Assembly: GCA_946406115.1 (NCBI GenBank)
Contig: OX291562.1
Coordinates: forward strand, 3,130,001-3,194,000
Source: Apoda limacodes
Lineage: Eukaryota > Arthropoda > Insecta > Lepidoptera > Limacodidae
Length of the DNA: 64,000 bases
Reading direction: 5' to 3'
Positions 56,060-64,000 of the stretch are shown here, one piece after another. The position numbers were made by a program, and so were the translations under genes. Each line of letters starts with the position of its first letter. The stretch's first letter is position 1. The notes beneath the pieces were generated by a model that worked only from the letters and a program-made list of their open reading frames with translations, searched no databases and was not told where the DNA came from.

Positions 56060-56865
56060 AATCAGAAAAATCTAATGCAAGAGCACTTTGATGCGGCCAC
56101 GTTAACATATATCTATACTCTGAAAAGCTGGGTGTTTAAGTTAAATGTACATATATATATAATATCAGTAGAATTCAAATATATAGCTTGTTTTTTCAGC
56201 AAAATTATATCAAATCATCAGTTTAAAAGGAATCCTCGATGTTCTGCAACTCCGTTTAAACATCTATAGTACAACAAATTTTATTGAACCGGGCTGCGGA
56301 GGTCAAAAATCAAAACTACATTCGCCATATTTAAATGGTGTGAACTTACAACGACACCAGCGACCAAGCACTTAATGCCAGACGGTTAGAAAAGTTTGTT
56401 GCTTTGTACAGCTCAATCTATATGCTTTATTTATTCTTTCCATCTAAAACATATCTTTTTCTGTAGATATTTTTTGCGACTCCAAATTATCAAGAAAAAT
56501 CTTTTTCTCATTTATATAAAAAAAAATACAATGGAATTATTTTGTTTTCACTGTACATTCTAGCCAGTACATTCTACGATAAATTAGTTTAGTAGATATA
56601 ACACATAATTTTGTGTAATATCTATGAAAAAAAAAACACTTAAGGCAGGAACATTACATATATAGCACGGAACCTTGGAGTAAAATTAGAAGATTACTAA
56701 GATTAACAGCCAATTACCAACTAGGCATCCAATCTACCGGCGAGATAGTTAACGTTAATTTTTAAAATTTCTTCGGTCTCATTAGCTAAGCAATTTTGCT
56801 AATTACACTGGGAAAAACGCCTTGCCATAGTATCAAGGATCGATTTTCTCATTTTCTTGATCTGT
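56060..56865. other. AT-rich non-coding stretch
   Basis: No assigned gene or repeat. Confidence 0.4.
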
Positions 56866-56869
56866 GTTT

Positions 56870-57130
56870 TTAGGGTTCCGTACCCAAAGGGACAAAAACA
56901 GGACGTAATTACTAAGACGCCGCTGTCCGTCCGTCCGTCCGTATGTCACCAGGCTGTATCTCATGAACCGTGATAGTCAGACAGTTGAAATTTCCACAGA
57001 ATTTGTATTTTTGTTGCCGCTATAACAATAAATACTAAAAAATAGAATAAAATCCATTTTTAAAGGGGCTCCTATACAACAAACGTAATTTTTTTGCTCG
57101 TTTTTATAGATAATTGTACGGAACCCTAGG
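56870..57130 (+). repeat. Complete 'ggttccgtac' repeat
   Basis: It runs from 'agggttccgtacccaaaggg' through '(gtcc)n', 'ccaggctgtatctcatgaac' and 'caacaaacgtaattttttt' to 'gtacggaaccctagg'. The ends form a short inverted repeat (GGTTCCGTAC with GTACGGAACC). It is a very common lepidopteran repeat of unclear class. Confidence 0.75.
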
Positions 57131-57139
57131 TACTCAATT

Positions 57140-57860
57140 TAGATAGAGATAGATATTAGTTTCTAGCCTTTTTTATAAATTTCTGTAATATTTTAATAAG
57201 GAAGTTAGATAGGTATTTATTCGGCCCATAATATTTACATAAATAATAATGAAACAATGTAAAAAGTCCTATAATCATCTTCATTAATTCAAATTTAAAT
57301 AAGTTAGGACGACTTTTAAAAAAATACCCGAGCACCGAGTCCGTTACTTAACAAAAGACGAAGTTTAATAGAATAAACTGATTCTGTGGTGAGTGGTGAG
57401 TGAAGTTAATAAGGGGTGTGATATTTAATTAATATTTTTAATAGTCAAAAGTTCCATAAAAGTTGTTTTTTAATGGGAGCTCCATAAACATCGCACAACC
57501 CATGCGAGCACATAAACCAATACACCATTAAGCAATTGTATTGAATTTGTGCTCTTTGATGATTTTATTTTTGGAATTTGTGCTCGAGTATTAATTACTA
57601 AAGAAAATTTCACTTTTACTTTGTTTCGTGCCAAATTTATGTTTGCACAGCCCAAGCACAAGTTATCAGACCCACCTCTAAATATTAGCGCTACATTTGT
57701 GCTTCCAATTTCCGATAGTTTGGCAATGCAATTTTAGAGACACGAGAGACCGTTGTTGTGAATTGCAATATGCTCAATCAATATTTCGATTGGTGCAACG
57801 ACGTCGTGCTCTTTGCTGTATTTGTTGAGACTACAAAACTGCCTAATCGTTTTTATACTG
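57140..57860. other. AT-rich non-coding stretch
   Basis: No assigned gene or repeat. Overlapping short frames at 57.5-57.7 kb occur on both strands without protein-like features. Confidence 0.4.
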
Positions 57861-57865
57861 ATACT

Positions 57866-58285
57866 AGTTTTTACCAGCAGCTTCGTCCGCCCTAAATTTA
57901 GTAATCGGCGTGGGATTTTTACGTCAACTCCTTAATTACACTAAAGAAGTTTGTAATAGCAAGCTATAGCTACAGCTATGGTGGTTCGTGAAATTCTGTT
58001 ATTCGGTTTATGTCCTTCTTTATATCTGCAACTATCTCTGTGCAAAATTTTAGCTCGATTGGATACTCCGGTCCGGCAGCAGGATTGAGTAACAAACGTT
58101 ATAGTTATTCCCACAAAAACCTTTGAACCATCCGGGATAAGCTTATGGAAAGGACTTTCCCGGGATTCAAGCTATCTCGGTACCAAATTTCACGTAATCG
58201 GTTTAGCGATTCCCGATCCCGATGGTTGAAGCGTGTTTAAGTAACAAACAACAAAACATCCAAACTTTCGCATTTTCAATATTAA
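57866..58285 (-). mobile_element. Helitron-like non-autonomous element
   Basis: The plus strand begins 'actagtttttaccagcagct', the inverse of a CTAGT end, followed by 'cgtccgccctaaatttag'. Near the right end it has 'aaacatccaaactttcgcat', the inverse of the usual start. The middle may contain a second partial copy ('tgagtaacaaacg' occurs twice in similar form). Confidence 0.65.
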
Positions 58286-58423
58286 TGGAATAGCTGTTAA
58301 AGAATGAATTTTGCTAGCAGGTCGACTACTTACTTATACTGTAAATTTCATCAAAATCGTTACAGCCGTTTTCGAAAACCCGAATTACAAACAAATGAAT
58401 GTCTTGGACAACATCATCTATTG

Positions 58424-58530
58424 TCAAGTAGCTCTAGAGTTTATGTGTCGATAAAAATAAAAGTATTACTACTCGCCAATAGATGTCAGGAACAGTCATA
58501 TTTTTCAGTTTATAATTGCCTGAAAACATG
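58424..58530 (+). repeat. 105-bp dispersed repeat, copy 2 of 2
   Basis: This is the partner of 55064-55165, lying just after the Helitron-like element. Confidence 0.75.
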
Positions 58531-58539
58531 CTGCTTGCT

Positions 58540-60290
58540 ACATTTCATGCAAATTGTTGGATCCGTTTCCGAGATTCAGATATTATTCTTAAGCTTCTCT
58601 TGTATTGTTCGGTCTTCCGACAGTTTCCTGTTGTATCTCTGGCACTTTTAATATACAAAAACTAGTTATTTTTACTAGTGCAAGTACGCAATAATTAATT
58701 AATAAGCGTACAATTAATTGAAATAACAATTTTAACAAAGATTTTGGTAATAATTTGCGATAGCTGACTTGACCATTGAGTAGTACCTTTAGGTTGCTGT
58801 CAGATTCTCCGTGAGTAAGGCGGTCCCGATAGCAGCGGTACAAAACATATAGACGTAGCTCGTTTAATAGTATCTATAGGAAATAATGGTACTATTGTTT
58901 TTATAGTCCAAAATACTCCTTTCAATGCATCTGTAAAGAGCTTTACTTAACTTGAGGATATCATCTGTGGTTGACTTGTGCTTTCTCATTTCTTTTTGTA
59001 GTAAGATTAATAATGACATGATTAATGGCAGAGGCCTTGAGTGATCCTATTGACAACTCAGACCCTTCATTTGATTGACTATTTATTAATTTACTAGCAT
59101 TTCCTACAGAATTGCTTTGATACGATCAAATTGTTGTTGCAAATCAAGTTACATTGGGTGTTAAATTGTTAAGTCTGAGAGAGCTATGAGTTTGCAATCT
59201 ACCTATTTTAGCTATTTAGTTATTGCTTTAAACTTAGCGGTATCTCGCTGGGACATTATACCCCTATTTCAACTAGCAAACCTTATCTGTGCCACCCATC
59301 AATTTCTATAATTAAAATATATATTCGATTACTCAATCGAATTTGATGACTCAACGATACGTATTACTTTTTTTGACTTTTCAAATGTCTGCTTTTCTTT
59401 TTTGCGTTGGGGTTCTTTTTAAAAATTAAATTTAATTATAATTTTATTTTATTTAAATTTATTTACAAAAGAAGTTATGATAAATACCTACAGTTATTTC
59501 GGGATTATGTTTATTACTTAATTACTTGACACGGTTTATTGGCAAGGTAGCCTACCTCGGTAACGCAGGGGAGCAGCCACTTGTGTTTCCATGCATAGTG
59601 TTTTTAATTTTATTATCGTGTCTTGTTTATTCTGTTTATTGTTTGCTTATGATTAGTTATAGGCGTGAATTAGAGTTGAGTTTTATTTTTTTAGACACCA
59701 CATCAAATAGCGTGTTTTAGTGTTTATAATTTTCAAAAGATCAATCTGGAGCCAGACACCATCAAAGGGGTCATCCATTTGATACGACACGCAAATTTTC
59801 GAAATAGGAGACCCCTTGCATGACCTTTTTCCAATCTAAATGCGTGTCGTAATAAGTAATTAATTACTCTTAATAGGGATAAAAATAACAAAAACTTAAC
59901 TCAAGTTTTGTTATATTTAAATTGAATAAAAATGAAATATACAAAGACTTTTGTTATTAAAATATTTAAGAACTGTTATAACGCAGGTACGATGGTGCCA
60001 TTAGGGACAATTTGAAGTTTTTGTATATTTATGGTGCATTTTTCAGCCGTTGTCATACACGACGAATATCGCTTGTGAGGTTTGCGTAAGAAAAACCATG
60101 TTTCACATTACTCATTGCAATTTAGAAACGTACATTTTTGTATACTAGAGGTATGCCCATTACATATTAAGTTTTACATTTCAAAAATCGCACATCTGTT
60201 AAATATGTCATTTGCAACGAGATTTCATGGCTGACACAAAACTTACCTAAACTGCTAATTTGGGGGCAAATATTTAAAAAATAGTTAAAG
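58540..60290. other. AT-rich non-coding stretch
   Basis: No gene was seen. An 11-bp inverted repeat TACGACACGCA/TGCGTGTCGTA is spaced about 50 bp apart near 59783-59851. '59550 cctcggtaacgcagggga' resembles a phrase at 44.96 kb. Confidence 0.4.
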
Positions 60291-60298
60291 CAAATGCT

Positions 60299-60720
60299 TA
60301 AAAAAATTTTTTAACAAAAAAAATCTGGCTTCAATAAGATGCACTAAAAACGTTAAAATAATTACTTATGTTCAAAAGTCTTATCTAAATTAAAGTTTTA
60401 AGTTAGTTTCATGCAAGTGAAGTGTGTTATAAGCTGTTACGTACATATACACCAACTTTAAATTGTAATTCAAATCAGATTTTTGGAAATAAGTAATTAT
60501 TTTTACGTTTTTAGTGCATCCTTTTTGAAATCATTTTTTTTTTTTGTTAAAAGGTTTTTATTTTTTACTTTCGAGTGAGGAATTGCTTTTTTCAATCAAC
60601 AACATAAAAGGCGTTCCAAATTAACACGAATTATTTTTTTAAAAAAAGTTTTAAATTCACTATATTAATATGGGACCAATTCGAAAGTATATCATTTTAA
60701 ATAAATAAAGAATTTTTCAA
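60299..60720. repeat. Composite repeat with inverted ends, copy 2
   Basis: 60299-60557 has inverted arms ('gatgcactaaaaacgttaaa' on the left, 'tttacgtttttagtgcatc' on the right). The right flank to 60720 ('gaattgctttttt', 'atatgggaccaatt') matches in reverse the left flank of the 43.56 kb copy. Confidence 0.7.
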
Positions 60721-60944
60721 ATCCGTCTATATGTGACGGAGGTATTCCCAAACATACATAAAAAAAAAAAAATTGTGTACGGGCGTAAGGTATATATTTT
60801 ACTTTTTATTGGGTTTTTAAAGGAAGTGTTATTTTTTACTTTCAGGTGAGGTTTTGTAGGCGGTGTATTTCCTTTTTTTAGTTGGCACATGGATATACAT
60901 ATGTTAGCAGGGGTCACTTTTATTAATTAAATGAATATGGGGTT

Positions 60945-61085
60945 CTTTAAGAATGGAGTAATTAGTTTTTAAGGGTCGCGAATGGGCGATTAATGCCCCT
61001 GGATGGCGTTGCAAGCGTAACCTAGGTTACTTTGATATCTTAGCATACGGCAGGCCGTCTGCTAGCTTGCCACCGTATCTTATAT
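60945..61085 (+). repeat. Diverged LINE 3'-end repeat
   Basis: It has 'gttctttaagaatggagtaa', 'gatggcgttgcaagcg' and 'gctagcttgccaccgt'; strongly mutated. Confidence 0.6.
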
Positions 61086-61358
61086 TTTGTTATATCTTGA
61101 AGACTTCATGATTATTTCAACTAAACTAATTTTTTTACTAAATTACAATGAACATTAGATATACAATAAAAAATAAAATTAAAATACAACTAAAACTAAA
61201 ATACTCAACCGATTTATCAGAAAATTACAGTATTTTCTATGTTGAAAGGTACTTAAAACAACTAATTATTAAAAAAAATCTATTTTAATATTATATTTTA
61301 TACCGTTTATTTACAATTGACTCTCATGTAGCTTTTTTTATTATTCGTCAATGTCTTT

Positions 61359-62500
61359 TTGTCCCAAAATTTAATTATTTTTGCGTTCGTGTCTTTTTGG
61401 AAATTTCCTAATCTTTTAAATAGTTTGGATGTTATTATAAAAAATAATTTAATAAAACTTTTAAACACAAATTTAGGAGAAAATGCATGGTCCCAAGCCT
61501 CTTCACCAATTAGGTTTGGAGGTTTGGGAATAAGGAAAATATCCAGTGTGGCTCTCCAAGCTTTCTTGTCTTCAGTTCACAGTACACGCACGATCTTATT
61601 ATAAAAATACTTGCTTCATCCTCTGAAAATATAGAAATATCGTATTTCAGTGAAGCTAGGAACGCTTGGTTGAATGTCTGCCCAAACGCAGAACTACCTG
61701 GATGAGCCACTTTGCCGTCTGGAGTGGAACAATCTATTAGACACATCTTCCAGTACGCCCAATCAGGCTCGTGTCCGTGCTGTTTCTGTGTGGGAGTCAG
61801 GGTGTAGCTACAAGCCCTACCTTCTGTCAGAATCGGCACCTTCTGGACAACAATACATTCAGCCTTTCATCATGTTTGCGTTTGGGCGCTTTTACAAATT
61901 TCCCCCATCGTTGCCACTGTGGCGAGATGGTGGACAATTTAGGACACCACGGACTGTCTTGTGCCCGAAGCGCAGGCCGCTTCTCAAAGCATAGTAATAT
62001 TAATGACATTATCCGTCGTGCTCTTGTTACTGCCAACGTGCCAGCTATATTATAACCAGTTGGCATACTTCGTTATGATGGCAAGAGGCCTAACGGGATG
62101 TCTTTAGTTGCTTGGAAGATGTGTCGAATTCTTGTTTGGGACGCCACTTGGTAATACTTTGGCCCCGAACTATCTTTTAGCAACCGCGGCAAAGGTTAGA
62201 GCTGCTGCTATTGGTGCCGAAAACCGAAAATGGCGCGCAAATACGTAGGCCTCAGTGATGCTTTCTTGTTTGTGCCGGTTGTACGGTTGAAACTCTGGGT
62301 CCGTGGGCGTCTGGAACTAAAGATTTCTACCACGAATTGAGTAAACGTCTCATTCAGGAGACTAAAGATCACAGGACTTGTAACTATTTGGCTCAAAAGA
62401 TAAGCCTGGCTACACAACGTGGCAACGCTGCCTCTATTTTAGGCACCGTGCCTCAAGAGGCCGTGGCCCTATGGGGGATTTTTTTAATCTTTAGTTCATA
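61359..62500 (+). pseudogene. LINE polyprotein C-terminal half, degenerate
   Basis: The first frame (to 61604) encodes AWSQASSPIRFGGLGIRKI and ALQAFLSSVHS. The second (61771-62055) contains CHCGEMVDNLGHHGLSCA, a Cys/His cluster, followed by FSKHSNINDIIRRAL. The third, broken, shows KYVGLSDAFLFVPV, then RGNAASILGTVPQEA near the end at about 62470. The order fits the C-terminal region of a LINE family I recognise from many invertebrates but cannot name with certainty. The Cys/His block probably binds nucleic acid. Reverse transcriptase core motifs were not found. Confidence 0.75.
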
Positions 62501-62504
62501 AAGT

Positions 62505-63195
62505 TTTATATATTTGGATTAATATACGATGTTTGTTATTTAGTGATGAATCATAAGTTTTCGAGAAATATGTGGACAAAAGTATACGTAAACTGAAAGC
62601 CCGAGGAGCTCCAAGATTAGTTATTTTGATTGGAGCTATATGAAACCGTCGCTGTTTGTGAAAAGTGACGTAGAGGGATATTCATCAGCCGCGGAGTACA
62701 CGGCCGCTTGTCACACTCGGATCTATTTGTAATTTATCAAGGGGTTCCCTCCGCTACGAGACAAGTATAACGCTTACTTCCGCGAATACCTCGTAGGTAC
62801 ATAATTTATGTTGTATTAAAATAGACGTTTATGCAAATTGTTGCGAAAGTAAGGACTTTTTAATATTAGTGCTGGTTTAGTATAGCACGAGTTTTAAAAC
62901 AAATTTCGTGCAAAAAAAAATTGTAGATTTTAATTCATTCACTTCAATTGAAAATTAAAATAAAAAAATATTATCCAAATAAGTATCTACTTATAATAGC
63001 AATTGTTACTAATATTATGGATAATACAGTTATTAAATTGAAACACAGGGGGGAGGGTACTACCAGTTGAGGAGGACGCGGGTATATTTATATTTAATTC
63101 ATTAATATTTTTATTTTCGATGACATTCAATATTTTATTATAGACTTCCATTTTCTGTACATAGTCGTCAATGTAACCTTCGGCTACAGATGATG
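62505..63195. other. AT-rich non-coding stretch
   Basis: No gene or repeat was recognised. Confidence 0.4.
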
Positions 63196-63204
63196 ATTTC
63201 CACC

Positions 63205-63438
63205 CAAGAGCGGATTTAGAACAAAAGTTTAGGGGGGCGATCTTAAGAACTGAAGGTATTTTTTTAAATCGACTAAGTTCGTGCAGTTTTTGAATAATTA
63301 AATATATAAAACCTAAGTAACCCCAAGTATTTTTTATATGAAATAAAAGTTATATATTTAACAAAATATTGCAATTCATTTTTGCCTCGGCCGTCCTTAG
63401 GGGGGGGGGGCGATCGCCCCCCGCTGGATCCGCCCCTG
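63205..63438. mobile_element. hAT-like MITE with 8-bp TSD
   Basis: The ends read 'caagagcggatttag' on the left and, inverted, 'caggggcggatccag' on the right, matching the CAGGGGCGGA-type ends of hAT elements. A perfect 8-bp duplication TTTCCACC flanks it (63197-63204 and 63439-63446). Near the right end is an 18-bp perfect palindrome centred on CGATCG (63405-63422). It encodes nothing. Confidence 0.85.
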
Positions 63439-63446
63439 TTTCCACC

Positions 63447-63885
63447 CTCCTTGTTTTATTAATGTTATTAAGTCACCGCCAGCATCAACTATTATACAAG
63501 CAGAAGTTCTGCGAACTTTCTTTTTTGGGCACTACCTGTTACATTTATTGAATATATAGGTACATTTCTGGATTTTGAAATTAAGATAACTAGCTATCGT
63601 TTTGCCTATATTATGCAAATTTAAAAACCAATGTCAGTAAGTAATTCTGTCAATATGAATTTCTGCTCAAGCAAATTACACGGCAAAAATTTTCCAAATT
63701 ACTATCTGAGTTGTTATTCTCCGGTTACTTTTCTTTCGAAGTTTTCCAGTAATTCGTCCTGGATATAAAAAAATATTTCAATACTTCGAAGGGAACATTC
63801 CTGATGAAAAGAGGTAAAAGTGTAGTCCACTTTTAACACCTACCTTTATTAGCTTTGCTAAGGCTACTGAGCATTTTGGTAAAGT
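63447..63885. other. AT-rich non-coding stretch
   Basis: Nothing recognisable was seen between the hAT-like MITE and the LINE end at the window edge. Confidence 0.35.
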
Positions 63886-63889
63886 TTTA

Positions 63890-64000
63890 AAGCATCTCAA
63901 GTAGAGACTTGTCTCCGTGGGGTGCTTTAAGAAAAAAGTTATAAGATTTCTAAAGGTTTTTTTAAAACAACGGCAACGCGCAAGTGATACCCCTGGTGTT
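63890..64000 (+). repeat. LINE 3' end, cut by the window edge
   Basis: 'gtgctttaagaaaaaagtta', 'caacggcaacgcgcaagtga' and 'tacccctggtgtt' match the pre-terminal part of the LINE 3' end seen at 45.9 kb. The rest lies outside the window. Confidence 0.65.

Noticed and set aside
1..64000. CRISPR array, prokaryotic operon or viral genome
   Set aside because: The repeats found are transposons, minisatellites and microsatellites. There are no spacers, ribosome-binding-site-led gene clusters or viral structural genes.

Overview
The window looks like repeat-dense, AT-rich intergenic or intronic DNA from an insect, most likely a moth or butterfly (Lepidoptera). This rests on recurrent repeat types I recognise from lepidopteran genomes: short LINE 3' ends containing 'gcaagcgtccataggctacg', a tRNA-derived SINE ending in 'gaaggctgg', repeats starting 'ggttccgtac', and Helitron-like ends reading 'ggagccgcgggcaaaagctagt'. 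I found no convincing host protein gene, no true tRNA or rRNA gene and no CRISPR array. Every coding-like stretch I could interpret is a decayed transposon gene.

The main theme is one Jockey-type non-LTR retrotransposon family, visible as GC-rich islands. There are five copies: A (6324-8405, +), B (15083-16069, -), C (20368-20893, +), D (33743-36727, +) and E (47097-51187, +). D keeps the 5' end with an internal Inr+DPE promoter and the ORF1 start. B keeps an open endonuclease domain. A and E keep most of the reverse transcriptase. C is short. All five have lost internal sequence; four junctions carry 3-5 nt microhomology. Copies B, C, D and E have candidate 6-7 bp target-site duplications (TSDs). 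Copy E is a mosaic: it starts with an extra gag zinc-knuckle segment, and its 3' end is replaced by the poly(A) end of another element. It sits as one unit inside the left arm of a long foldback element (46734-52284).

Layout: 0-6.3 kb, old repeats, one palindrome and a 23-bp minisatellite; 6.3-8.4 kb, copy A; 9.4-9.8 kb, a 400-bp MITE with 59-bp perfect TIRs and an 8-bp TSD; 11-14.5 kb, a 5S-derived repeat, a 73-bp-arm hairpin of tRNA-like SINE, and mirrored Helitron-like copies; 14.7-16.1 kb, copy B; 17-22.7 kb, fragments of at least four LINE types and copy C; 23.9-25.2 kb, a Tc1-like transposase relic split by a SINE with a 15-bp TSD; 25-33.4 kb, mixed repeats, a candidate solo LTR, a 31-bp minisatellite and a duplicated 255-bp block; 33.7-36.7 kb, copy D; 37-46.7 kb, sparse repeats and a LINE 3' end; 46.7-52.3 kb, foldback plus copy E; 53-64 kb, SINEs, Helitron-like and LINE remnants and a hAT-like MITE.

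The sequence therefore reads as a history of nested insertions rather than a pathway. Family names rest on motif recognition only; no database search was possible.
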